A stretch of DNA of 64,000 bases from positions 17,760,245 to 17,824,244 of the forward strand of contig QCXZ01000086.1 of the NCBI GenBank assembly GCA_025024175.1, in the 5' to 3' direction. Below the pieces are notes generated by a model. The model did not search any database and had not been told where the DNA came from. It worked only from the letters and a program-made list of their open reading frames with translations. This document shows positions 22,801 through 33,672 of this stretch, in pieces (within the stretch, counting starts at the first letter, position 1; the number at the start of each line of letters is the position of its first letter). The translations under genes and the position numbers were made by a program. This DNA is from Rhyzopertha dominica. Taxonomy: Eukaryota > Arthropoda > Insecta > Coleoptera > Bostrichidae.

Positions 22801-24054
22801 CTGCTGGGCAAAATAACTCTGCGACCGACAGTTAAATTACCGCCATCTGCTCTTGTGGTGAGATAATCCCTCAGACCTGTGTATTCTTCTGCCCTGAGAC
22901 TGTTCTGATTAAATTTGAGATAGTTGAGGCGTTCCTCCTCGACTTTAACATATGGATAAGTAATGTATTGCTGCAGCAACTTTCCACCTTTGTTGAGGAT
23001 ATTGAATCCGTCGGCGTATTCGCGATAAGCAAACCTATATGAATAGAATTTGCAGGGGGAAACATGTGATCTTGCTGCATCATTTCCTACCTGTCGATAC
23101 GATAGGTCTTTACACCACCCAGTAGAACTATGAGGCAAGAGAAGAGGGAAGGTTAGGAGGTCTGTCAGCTCACTGCTATGGACTGTTTGCCTCAGACCTA
23201 CGTCTCGATGTATGATATGTACCCACATCTGATTGCATGGCGGATTGCCCGGGTTGTAATCCGCAATGGCACCAATCTTATTCGCTTCGGAACGTCATAT
23301 TCTCGATTTAATCTGTCGTGATGCCTACCGATTAATTGAATGGTGTAATTCGGCATGGGCTCATTACGTGCTACATGTGCCTCTCGCTGTTCTTCGTATA
23401 TGTCATTGGCATGGCGGTATACATAAGCGAAGGCGTTAAGTTGTTGTAAGCAGTCTGTAATTTGACGAATGATGTCAGGATCGAGCTGAAAACGCCCTGC
23501 ATTAGAAATACGATCACGAATGGCATGGTCAGGATCCACAAAATACAGTGATCCGTAGATCTGCTGCTGGCGTTGAACGTTGACATCTGAATATCGGACG
23601 TACACTTTTCCTAGTATAGCAAAAACGTACGGACCTCGTCCCGGTATGTCCCTGCGTTTAACTGAAAAACTTGAAAACTGGAACAGATTATTGTAAACCA
23701 TGATTTTGTTCATGAAGTGATGTGATCGCACGTTAGTGCCATCTATGAGACGCCTGATATACAGAGGATAAGGAGGCAGAGGAGACCATTCTTACAGCAT
23801 GTTGAGTATTGGCCTCTGGTGGTCATCTCTCCCCTGAAGAACTTGGCCCAGTAGTAAATACATTCTCTGTTCATTTGTCCTACAGAAAATTCTTGAACAT
23901 CGACTGCATCAGCTGCGGCAAGATAAAAAGGCAAACCGCAAGCCTCACGTATGTCTTGGATATGGNGGCGTATNTTCTCCCTCTCTGTAATGTCTGCGGC
24001 ACGATCTTGAAGTATTCTCTCGTTCTGGACATGCACCAAGCGTGGTTTGACCAA
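19888..24054 (-). pseudogene. Helitron Rep-helicase polyprotein, broken into about nine pieces
   Basis: The enzyme would nick, unwind and copy the Helitron. Reading leftward, 24054-23200 is an N-terminal part. Then 23228-22296 holds the Rep region with GLPHAHILL (the HUH metal-binding motif) and KYMFHGPCG. Next 22208-21870 has VPYNPYLLKKY and VKYLFKYFFK, the segment with the catalytic tyrosines. The helicase begins near 21100 with TGLAAALLKTGRTIHSRF and IVCDEVSML (motif II). It ends at 20184-19888 with GMTITKSQGQTL and YAAASRVRS (motifs V-VI). Stops and frameshifts separate the pieces, and the Walker A loop expected just before 21104 is not readable. Two Ns lie near 23966. It is non-functional as read. 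Confidence 0.88.
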
Positions 24055-24124
24055 ATCAAAGGCAGTGCTGCCGCAACCGCTTTGGATTTCGTACTGAAAT
24101 CCCTGTTGAAAACGTACTGAATTT

Positions 24125-24521
24125 AGCAGAAAACGTATTGAATTGACGGGAAATTTAATATGCCAGCAGNTTTTCTATTTATTGAATATAATTATTATAA
24201 ATAAGGCTAAAATACACCTACATATGCATCTAAGATATAAAATATTAATGGTTAAATAATATAAAAACATAAATATGTGTAAAAGGATATATGAAATGCA
24301 ATAAGTATTGGAATTTACATATGTGATCAAACTAGGAAAGTACAAAGAAAACTGTGTGAATTGCAATGATGGCCATCTAATGGTATATTGTGAAATTGTT
24401 ATGGTTGCAAAAATATAAACTATTTTTGTATTGTATATAAAGGTTTATCATTAATTTTTATTAATCTGTAGCAGTATGCATTAATTGGCACCTAATTCAA
24501 ATGTACAGTTACTTTTTTTAC
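24125..24521. other. AT-rich spacer between Helitron and the next transposon
   Basis: Very AT-rich, with one N at 24170. No gene or repeat is recognised. Confidence 0.5.
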
Positions 24522-24562
24522 TATATCGCTTCTCCGGTGGAACATTGATCTAAGTGCAAATT
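24522..24562 (+). repeat. left 41-bp TIR
   Basis: Inverted partner of 28178-28218 with three mismatches. It starts TATATCGCTTCTCCGGTGG. Confidence 0.9.
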
Positions 24563-25078
24563 ATTAAGTTTTGAGTAAATGATGNTTGAATATCTGCTTT
24601 ATGCAACGATGTTAATTCTAACGTTATGAAATAAAGTAACATTTTAAAATNAAACGTAATATTAAAGGGAATTCTTTCCGCTAATACTGTAATGCCACAT
24701 CTGGCACATTATAAAATGTTTTTATTTTTTANCTCTTTTTTTTGCAGCCCTCTACCAGTTACGTCATTGTTACCCTAAAGATTAACTTAAAGTAATATTT
24801 GTGACAACTTTCTAAGACCAGTTTTGAATTCAAATGATATTGCTTTGCGCCGTGATTTGAGTAAAACTATATAACTATATAATTTGTGTAAATAAATAGA
24901 AACAACTTGATTACAAAAAAGTTTATTATAGCTAAAAGTACAATAACAAAAAAATTTAGTATTCTTTTAGTGAACAAATAAAAACATAAATGTGTTATAC
25001 CAAAACAAAGCGTTTAAATACAAACAAAAAATAAACTTTTACTATATTCTTAAGTTATAATACTGAAACAGAAAGAAG

Positions 25079-27639
25079 CTAAACTAAGCTATTGAAAAAA
25101 GATTCGTAATAATTTGGAATGATGTTGGATGCCAACAGGCTTTGCAAATCCATCCTTTTATTTTCGGCAATTTGAATTTTTGCGTTATAAGCAGGATTTT
25201 TAATAATATTATTTATATTCTTTGCTCCCGAAGACCGTCTTGTTCCAATATTCCTAGTTTTTGCACACTTCCATTCCGCTTCTTTGTAGCTGGTTTTATA
25301 AAAATAAACATCGCTACCTTTTACAAACCGTATCATTCTTATTTCTGAAACCTTAATTTGTTCTCCAATGTCATTTTTCTGGCAGTTAAAGCCGATGTCA
25401 CTATTTAACTGCTTTAGATCAACAAAATCTCGAAAACCTAATTCTTTGACATGTAATGGATTGCCTTTCTTTTTGAATTTCGTATCAGTGACACTAGTTG
25501 GTCTGGAACATAGATGGGCCCCGCTTTCTTCGCTCTGTTTACCGATTTTTCAATTATACTATGAATAGTATCTCCTTCGTTTTGTGTGTGGCCTCGTATA
25601 AGGTACTTGTGGGTGATGGAATTTATGGAAAGTGTTTCAACGGCGTATAAGTACATAGCAAAGATAAACCTACAATAAAATAACAAATAAGAATATTGAA
25701 TAAAAACATCTCACAAGGCAGAATCACTATTACCTGTTCTTTTGTTGGCCACAACAGTTATCTGAATAAAATACTATATCGGCACCAGGCCTATTAGTGG
25801 CAATTTCTTCGATGAACGATAACACACACGAGCCTATTTCTACAGCACCCCTATGTCCTAGGCCCTCGTGCCAGAAAAAGCATACTGAGTGGTCGTTGAT
25901 TATGTCGGTAACCTATATACAAAAAGAGTAAAATAAACCGGATGACGTTAGCATAAGAACTCTTACCGTGAAATTGAAGCAGTTAAGCCTAGATTTGTAA
26001 AATAAAGCGGAGGATTGTCCCATTGGAACTGGTAAGACTGCTTGTAAGTCGTATACAGCTAGAACCACATTCGATTCATTCTCTTTAGATTTTGTTTTGT
26101 CTGCATCTTTTTCTATTCTACTTAGTTTCTTTTCTTCTTGGTGATTTATGTAGTCATTTTCCAGACGTTTCTTATCTTCACCTGTGGCATTCTGGTATGC
26201 TTCACATAGATCGCACTGATCTTTTTTGGGGAAAAAAATCCAATATTGAAATCTTTATTAAATACTCGAGCATACAAATCATAATTTGCTGCTGGTTTTC
26301 CAATTTCACTGCGCATTTTCGAATAGTTTCTGTGCATTTCAGCAATTGTTAGCTCTCCTGTTATGAATTCTCTTTTTGTATTTTGTCTCTGGTAGTGACT
26401 TTCTACACGAGGTATGGAGTTAATGTGTTTTTTAATTGAGTCGAAAATTTCCTCATCCACCTTTTTGTGTTTTCCATGACGACCGCGTTGGTCTTCAGGG
26501 ATTACCCCTGAATTTGTAGCTCGAGCTTTGATTATAGTTCGGATAGCTCGTTCAGTTATTCCAAAGGTGTTTATAAGAAACGTCTTACAAACACGACTTC
26601 TTGTGCCATTATCCCATAAATAAAATGCACAGTTCTGTTTTCTAGGCTGCTCGGATCCTACACGACGATACTTTAGTTCCAATGGAGCTACGCAAGAAGC
26701 CAGAAAGTCTCTTTGCCGTTGGAGAGTACCTAATTTCCAATATTCATCAAAAAAATTGAGTTCTTCGATCATCACTAAATTTTGAGGGACATTTCAGTAT
26801 ACATCGACTAGGGCATGGTGGTCCCATTTTTCTTTCTTTTACGCACTTTTCAGTTCTTGACTTATAGCTTTTACCAAGGTTTTTTAACAATTTGGCCTGT
26901 GCTTTTTTCCATTTTTCGGGTTGTCTTTGTCTTTTTTTCCCTTTTTAGGAGACAGGGAAGGTGATTTTAGCAAAGGGCTTTCCTTACTTTTTGCATTTTC
27001 TTCTGCGTTTTTACTTGATCTAGATTCGTAACTTGATGTAGATTCATCACATGATGGAACGTAATGGTCGCTATCCGTTTCTCCCCAGATATTTTCTTCG
27101 TCATCGGAACTACTTTTTTCATTATATGGAACTTCTAATTTTTTTCGTAATTTAATTTTTGTGGGACATTCTTGATCAATAATGTTGTAGGACTGTGGGG
27201 TAAGTAAAATTGGATCTGTAATTGTTTGTACTATATTAGGAGTAGTAATAGGAATGTTGAATGTACTCGTAGTTCCTAAGAAGTTGTCTGATATATTAAA
27301 GAATTTGTCAAAATAGTTTTCATGTGTAGATTGTGTTATTGGTTGTGCAACATCTAAAGCAGTGATATCGTTTTGCTGTGTGTTTGACTGTAAGTTATCT
27401 GAAATATGGCACAATTGGTCTCTTTGAGGCGATTGTGTGATTGCTTCAGCAAGGTCTGAAATAGGGTCACGGTTTTGCCGGACAATTGATTGAGCTGAGG
27501 CTATAGCAAACTCATCTAGAAGTCTTTCCTGAGTTGCCTCGTAAGGCTCGTGTTCCAAACCAGCCTGGGTTTCATCAATTTCAGATTGATCAAAAAAATT
27601 TGTAGTTGCCAACTGCACCATCAATTTCGATCGCTTCAT
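25079..27639 (-). pseudogene. transposase-like gene, three exons, frameshifts only in A-runs
   Basis: This belongs to a large family of uncharacterised insect proteins that look transposon-derived; I cannot name the superfamily. Exon 1 (27639-25977) starts with an acidic, Ser-rich N-terminus. It continues with NLGKSYKSR, SKFSDDRRTQFFDEYW, the HTH-like FLINTFGITERAIRTI, IPRVESHYQR and a CxxC pair in DQCDLCEAYQ. Exon 2 (25912-25734) has FFWHEGLGHRG and VFYSDNCCGQQKNR. Exon 3 (25669-25079) has LIRGHTQNEGDTIHSIIEK and a C-terminal domain. The repeated acidic residues (D in YSDN, E in QNEGD) could be catalytic. Splice phases fit. Breaks near 26910, 26229 and 25470 each sit in a run of A. These may be sequencing errors, in which case the gene is intact. 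Confidence 0.8.
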
Positions 27640-28177
27640 TATTGCATTAGATCCCTAAAATCCCCCAAAAAATTAAAACAACCATGTTCTATCTAATTAT
27701 GTCTTAACTGAACATATATTTCAGAATCACTATGATCTACAGAACCAACATCGTCACAAAGTACAGTTGGGTCACTGCTAAAGACAAAATATTTGGGAGC
27801 AACAATGACACAACATACATTTACGACGTTGTTCCACTAGATTTTGTAAAAAGTACATACAATTTCGTAGGAACAAAGACTTACTCGTCAATTACGTCGT
27901 TGTTTTCACTGAAGATACAAAAAAAAATTCACACAAAACTACTTATCTAGCACTTACGTCGTTTTAGAACCTAGATCGATGCGTTCGCNCTAAACGTCNA
28001 TTAGCAACTGTGCACTTGTGGCGTTCTTCTGCCGGGGCCAATAAGAAAAACACGGGTCTGGAACAACGACGCAAGCGGTCTCACGCGGCAAGTGTTTGAA
28101 CTACAATTATGTGATTGTTCCACCAAAAAATTTAGTATTTTTAAACACTTCTGACGCATATATCTAAAAAAATCGAA

Positions 28178-28218
28178 AATTTGCACTTAGGTCATTGTTC
28201 TACCGGAGAAGCGATATA
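28178..28218 (-). repeat. right 41-bp TIR
   Basis: Inverted partner of 24522-24562, ending GGAGAAGCGATATA. Confidence 0.9.
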
Positions 28219-28439
28219 CTTGACATAATTTCGTAATTGCGTCTAATATTGCATGTCCGTATAGGTCCATCAAATAAGAACAAATTAATTAACAATATTA
28301 AAACAAACATTTATTAAAGAATGTGATAAACATAAATACATTTACTAAAACAATACATAGAAGAGAATAAGGATACAGGAATTTACAATGTAAAAAATAT
28401 AAGTAAATGAGTAGAAACAGTACAAGTGTACAGCAGAAC

Positions 28440-29510
28440 AATAAAAAACAGAATATATTTAGATTTTTCTGAATTTCAGAAGTTCTTCGCTTGGTTTCCA
28501 GTTAAAGCAACTATTTGCGCCTAGCAATTGCTTGGTTAACAATAAATTCTCTATTGTTGAAACAGCTAGACTGTTACGATACTACGAGAAAACACTCTTT
28601 CAGCAGATGCGCTGTTGTACGGCAAACAACTAACGTATTCTAAAAAGTTTGTTAAATTTTTAAAAGGCAATTGGCCTGCAGTATTTGATTGTTGCTTTAA
28701 TAATATTATTAATTATTCGATCGTTTCAATTTTTTCTTTTGGTTTGAATTCACGCAGAAGTCTCCATTCTAAGTTTAAGTTTTCCATATCTTGGTCTGTT
28801 ACTATCATATTTGGAAAATGACGGACAACTTGTACTATGGAGATGGTTTGGTCCGTAAAAATACTGTTCGTATTTAATGTATTAGCAATGTCATTTAATA
28901 GCTTATTTTTGAAATATATTCGATTTCTCATTTCTGTACAAAGCGTTATGTAAAAATTTAAGCAGCTTAGTCTTACGTTGTGTAACTGTTGCCCGGTTGG
29001 TTTTACTGCTGTCAATATTAATGTTTGAAAAGCAGCGCCGAAGTATATTTTTTCTAACCCAAAGTAACCTGGATTTTTGGGATTTATCCTGTCTGTAGGG
29101 AGTTTTTCAATGATTTAGTTCTTCATATAAAATTTGACTATCATTTTGTAGTAAGTAGTAATGCTGTACAACAAAGCGTTTATCTGGGGTTTTTCAGTTT
29201 GAAATTCTACGTTCATTTTTGAAATTATATTTAAAATGTGATGCATAAATAAACAATACAATTTAATCTCAATATTTTGTAAATCTGCTAAAACTGTGTC
29301 AGCACCATATACATCTTCTAACGATTCACTCTGAAAATATAATTCAAGGGCGGCCCATTGTTCTACAACTCGAGATACTACACTATTTAAAGACAACCAA
29401 CCTGTTTGACATGGTCTTAGCAGACGATGTGGCTCTACATTTGCAAACTGTTGAAATTCTGCAAAATCGTGCTGCCTTTTTGCACTATGAGCGATTTTTT
29501 AATGAAAAGC
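28440..29510 (-). pseudogene. hAT transposase relic (C-terminal half)
   Basis: A decayed hAT-family transposase. Near 29410 the frame reads WLSLNSVVSRVVEQWAALELYF, of which VVSRVVEQW is the hallmark of ZNF862/KIAA1586-like hAT proteins. The pieces 29396-29115 and 29015-28713 follow in order. The hATC dimerisation motif SAERVFS is readable near 28600, and a last piece with NWKPSEELLKF near 28490. Stops separate all segments and the N-terminus is missing. Transcription direction is the same as the DUF4806 fragment to the right. Confidence 0.75.
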
Positions 29511-29842
29511 TCGGTTTCTAGAAATATTAAATTTGCTGTATAAATATAATAAGTGTGATGCACATTGTCCATTAACAGATTTGTAAAAATGATTAAAAAG
29601 TAAGTTTCAATACTTATATTTTAGTACCTTCTAGCTGAAATAAAAGTTATTGAACATTTCGAGAATGAAAAGGGACATAGAAGGTGTTAAACAACAAAAA
29701 AACAAAATACAGACATAAAAGTTTCTTCACCAAAGCATATACATATTCTACTTTAACAATGAACTAAATTAGTACTCGTTTCCTATACAAAAAATAAACT
29801 TACCTTATAGTTAAGAAATACATAAACAAATTGGCACTTTTT

Positions 29843-30153
29843 TTATTTCTTTAAAGAATAAACGTATCGACCTTTTGACTGTTTTAACCAATCGGCTACA
29901 GCTGATTTGATGACTTTATCATCATAATCAGATGGATGGCATTTAGAAAAAGCTTGTCTGGTTGCCTCTGAAAATATTGCATATATAAATCATTTATAAT
30001 TTTTACCTCCTTCAAGAATGTGTCTTTAAATGGTCTCTTGGTGCGGCCTTCCCAATTATATTTCATTGCTACTTTGTTGTTCATCGTGAATTTCAACATG
30101 TTCATGACTGCATTTCGTACGGCTGAACCTCCAATGCATGCTAGTCTTGCCCT
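29843..30153 (-). CDS. DUF4806 domain, C-terminal two exons (partial gene)
   Basis: DUF4806 is a domain of unknown function common in insect proteins. Exon 30153-30007 follows a TTTTTTAG acceptor and reads RARLACIGGSAVRNAVMNML and MNNKVAMKYNWEGRTKRPF, matching the tryptophan-containing core of the family. Exon 29965-29843, joined by a short intron, continues ATRQAFSKCHPSDYDDKVIK to a stop after YVYSLKK. The join is in frame if the second of two tandem AGs is used. No N-terminal exons were recognised upstream. It lies beside a hAT relic on the same strand. Confidence 0.7.
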
Positions 30154-30159
30154 CTAAAA

Positions 30160-30810
30160 CAAAAAACAATTGAATCTTTAGGTTTTCATGCGATGGAATT
30201 TTATTTGTATGTTATACACAACAAGTTCCTTTCAAATGGAAAAATGTCCAGTCTACATGCACATACTGCTTTCAGATACCTGAACCCTTTCTCATTTGAA
30301 GCGGACTGGTTTTTGTATTTCTGAACATGTTACATGTATGTGTACAAAATAATGTATAAAATTATAATACCTAATGTTTCAAAAATAAAGACGTAGGTGC
30401 ATAATAAGGTTGTAATTTAATTTAGACGGGCATATCCGGTATATTTTTTGCAAAATAAATGTTTAAAAAATAAACAACCTCTGTATTAACTCCGATTGTG
30501 TTCAAGGGCACCGATCGCCATGTTTGCGGTGTTGCTTCCGCAAAGCATGGCCAACGGTTGTAAGACAATAATCATCTATTATTTCCTTGACCCTTGCATT
30601 GTTACTTTTATAAAACAACTGGTGACAGTAATAGTCGATAAATACATAATACTTACATGCCTATAAAAACATTTGCAAAACTTACATCTGTAACTGAACT
30701 TGATAAACAACGCACTAACCAATTCAACATTCGACACTCGAGACTCGACCGAGACAACGGATTGCACTGCACGTTCTTGTTTACGGGGTGGGGTGCTACT
30801 CAAGTGCAAG
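30160..30810. other. no gene recognised
   Basis: AT-rich to 30480, then a moderately GC-rich block. Open stretches have no family resemblance. 5' exons of the DUF4806 fragment could lie here but were not identified. Confidence 0.4.
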
Positions 30811-32331
30811 CTGTTGCCAGATTGGGCGACTTATAGCAAATTGGGCGACTTGAAAATTAATTTGCAAAAACATTCCTCATTGGTGACAGGCGACAAAGTG
30901 GGCGATTTCGGCTTTCAACTATGGCAACATATTATTTGTTATTCGCATAGCTTGTAACTGTAGTCTGTACTACACCTTGTTCTTGCTTATGTTGGTTTCA
31001 GTAAATAAAGTAAACATTCTGTTTTACTCACACATCACAGATATTTAAAGTGTATACAGAGTTATTTAATCTCTTATTGGGTATGCGTGTTTTATAAGTT
31101 TTCGTCAAAGATGTGTTTCATGAAGGACTTCATACAATGAATGAAGAATGCAATTAAAAAAATATGTGATATATTGATAGTTCAAGTGCATTGATAGATG
31201 CAACCAATATTAACTGTGGGTGTATATTCGTAGCATAAGTACATCTAAATCAAATGCCAAATGATATTGTATGAACCATTCAGTCGTTCTAAATATTTTA
31301 TTTTAATACTAGGCAAAGAATCAACAAGTGGAATGCAATTAATGCAACAAAAAACTTTTCAACCGAGTGATGTTTGATCATGTATAACAATAAAATTATC
31401 TAGTTTACTCTTAGATTTTTTTAAAATGTAATAAAGTTATTAGTTAGAAATTATAAATATGCAATGGGCCGAAATTTTGGAAAAGAACGTTTTTCTTCGG
31501 AGGTGCTTTGGAATACATTCTACAACAACAAAAATGCAGAAGAATATATTTTTAGAAATACAGCAAATTTTGCACTAAACATGTCACTACCACTAAGCAA
31601 TGCTGTGGTTGAATGTATCTTTCCATAATGAATGCAACCAAAACAAAGGCACGAAACAGACCTAATTTTAAGATGTTCCATTCACTTATGTGTATTAAGT
31701 CGAATAAAAAAACTGCTACTTGGATTTTGTACCAACTGCTTCAACGATACAGAAATTTAATAGTGACATGTGTTATTCCTATTAGAAGTATTCAGATACT
31801 GATGAAAATTAAATTATTGGATAAACAGTTTAATTCTCTGAGTCGGTTTGAATTAATTCTATAATTCGCCATATGTTTTACTTCCATTCCACATCGTATT
31901 ATGAGATCTCTGATATGCTAAACACATATACATGTAATTTGCTTATTTATCACAGGTAATTCAAATTTAATATCAAATGTATGTGTTATCATATGACAAA
32001 ACAATGATACACTAAATATATAAAATAAAAAACTACTTCCATTTGTAAAAAATGTTATAGTAATAAAAGTGCTTGTTAACACATCACATTTCCTAATACT
32101 CCCGATAAAATTAAAACTAAAAATTATTTTACTAGATTTTTCTCAAATTTGATTTATGTGAACCTTATCAAACATATTGTGTGTCAATTGAGGAGCCATT
32201 GCAGGGCCCTCTAAATATAAGGAGCATTTTTTCGCAAACACTTGAGTACGAATGTGGCGACTTTGTGTAGGTCACTTGGCGACATTCTCAGCTGTCAGTG
32301 GCGATGACAATTAAGTAGGATCTGGCAACCC
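30811..32331. mobile_element. candidate non-autonomous element with GTTGCCAGAT inverted ends
   Basis: GTTGCCAGAT at 30813-30822 and its reverse complement ATCTGGCAAC at 32320-32329 face each other. The right end reads CAGGGTTGCCAGATC inward, the form of many hAT termini. Several GGCGACTT-like motifs lie just inside both ends. The interior is AT-rich with no credible gene. The matching ends are short and no target duplication was found. Confidence 0.4.
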
Positions 32332-33020
32332 TGATGTACAGATGCGCCTTGAAAATTTATACACTCTAATAAAAAGCGTTAAAAGTTAATTTATCGTCAT
32401 AAATGTAGTTTAGTTAGTACTCACAGACTTGTTTAAGAACTGTAAATTTCAAACGTTAATAATTTGAAAATTATGATTAGGATTAGGTAAATAAGGAAAC
32501 GAACACCATACATAAACAATAAATTATTTATTTGTATCTACTCAAAATTGCAGTTTGTATTGTCATTATATATTTTAGGCAGTATAAATAAAAAACACCT
32601 AATAAAAAGCGATTTTGAAACGTCATTGATATAGGGATTGTGAATTTTTGGACAGGAAGAACAAATAAGACCATTCGTAAATTAGTATATCTTCTACGAA
32701 AAATAGGCTATTTTCATTAATTATGGGTAATAAACGTATATAGTGCTATTGTTTTTGACCAACGTGTAATCAACAGAAACTTTATAAAATTGAATGAACG
32801 TAGAATGATTTCGTATCTAACATACGTTTAATAAATAGAGATTATATAAAGTTGAATATACGTGGAATGCTTTCTAAAAATATTAACTAGATCAGTAACC
32901 AATTTTTAAGACCCAGTAAACGGTAGACGGATTTAAAACGTATTTTGTACGCATAAGTAAAAATATGGTTTATGATAAATGGTTTATCGATATACCAATG
33001 AAAAATTCAACCAACATTTA
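32332..33020. other. AT-rich stretch, no gene recognised
   Basis: A short related sequence (GAACGTAGAATG and TATACGTGGAATG with adjacent TTTATA) occurs twice near 32795 and 32860, suggesting an old duplication. Nothing else was found. Confidence 0.4.
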
Positions 33021-33029
33021 CTTTTACAC

Positions 33030-33315
33030 CACCCTGTGCTGCTTGGGTGGCATACCGAGCATAGTTGTGTCTGATGGAAGACCACAATTTTTTTCCCAAT
33101 TGTTTCAACAATTTGCAAATGATTAGAATTTTCATCATCAAATAACGTCACCATTGTACCCACAAAGTAACAGCATGGTTGAGCGTCACATACAAACAAT
33201 AAAAAACATGTTACGCAAAGTTTTAGAAGATCGTAAAGAAATTTCAATGGCTTTGCTACAGTACCGTAATACTCCATTCATTAATAGAAGAATGTTCTCC
33301 AGCTCAGTTGCTAAT
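33030..33315 (+). pseudogene. gypsy integrase, 5' part, interrupted by copia
   Basis: Part of a Ty3/gypsy integrase core: IPSIVVSDGRPQF, then LYPQSNSMVERHIQTIKNML and LLQYRNTP. The catalytic Asp (SDG) and the region of the catalytic Glu (NSMVERH) are visible. Frameshifts occur near 33100 and 33285. The frame continues on the far side of the copia insertion at 38125, so the two parts are one gene. Everything upstream of 33.03 kb is lost. Confidence 0.85.
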
Positions 33316-33625
33316 TATTGAGGTTTTTCTTAGGTAGCAGAGCGTGGTTACGGTTCACGGATAAAAACGTCTATAACAGAACTGAACAACGTTTTTATTT
33401 CCTCGTTAATAAGGGATTGTACATTGACTGCAATGTTCGTTAACCGGCTTTGATTTTAACTGAACTAAAATTAGTACGCGCATACGATACAATCCGCGGT
33501 CATTTCGCATCACCATGTCAGTCACTTACACCGCTGTCAAAGTGCCGCACAGAGAACAGTAAGAGGTTCAACTGTGTTCTCGCAGAAAGCACAACATTAA
33601 ACTATGGTATTAGAAACCTTAACAC
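33316..33625 (-). repeat. copia 3' LTR
   Basis: Direct repeat of 37808-38124. On the minus strand it starts TGTTAAGGTTTC and ends CCTCAATA. It lacks about nine bases present in the other LTR. Confidence 0.95.
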
Positions 33626-33638
33626 TTTCCCTCTTTCT
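33626..33638 (-). other. copia polypurine tract
   Basis: The minus strand reads GAAAGAGGGAAAG immediately before the 3' LTR, the primer for plus-strand synthesis. Confidence 0.85.
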
Positions 33639-33672
33639 AGAGAACTACAGAAATAGCAAAAATAAACTAATG

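Larger units (their letters stand above)
19728..24120 (-). mobile_element. Helitron, degenerate
   Basis: A rolling-circle transposon on the minus strand, recognised from its Rep (HUH) nuclease and PIF1-type helicase remnants. The 3' end lies at the left, where four hairpins cluster at 19728-19867. The 5' end is near 24.1 kb but no clear TC terminus could be fixed. The left side abuts the 430-bp repeat array, into which it probably inserted. Confidence 0.8.
24522..28218 (-). mobile_element. DNA transposon with 41-bp TIRs (superfamily not assigned)
   Basis: The ends are a 41-bp inverted repeat pair (24522-24562 and 28178-28218) that matches at 38 positions and starts TATATCGCTTCTCCGG. Inside each end, copies of a short motif like ACTTACGTCGTTGTTC recur (about 24752 on the left; about 27820, 27890, 27950 and 28190 on the right), resembling subterminal transposase-binding sites. 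A TA duplication is possible, but TATA at the ends makes it ambiguous. The interior is filled by one minus-strand transposase gene. Confidence 0.8.

Noticed and set aside
30579..30957. Possible N-terminal exons of the DUF4806 fragment
   Set aside because: No family motif and no in-phase splice pair to the exon at 30153.
32984..33277. Minus-strand frame over the gypsy integrase fragment
   Set aside because: The plus strand carries the recognisable integrase core; the minus frame is a shadow.
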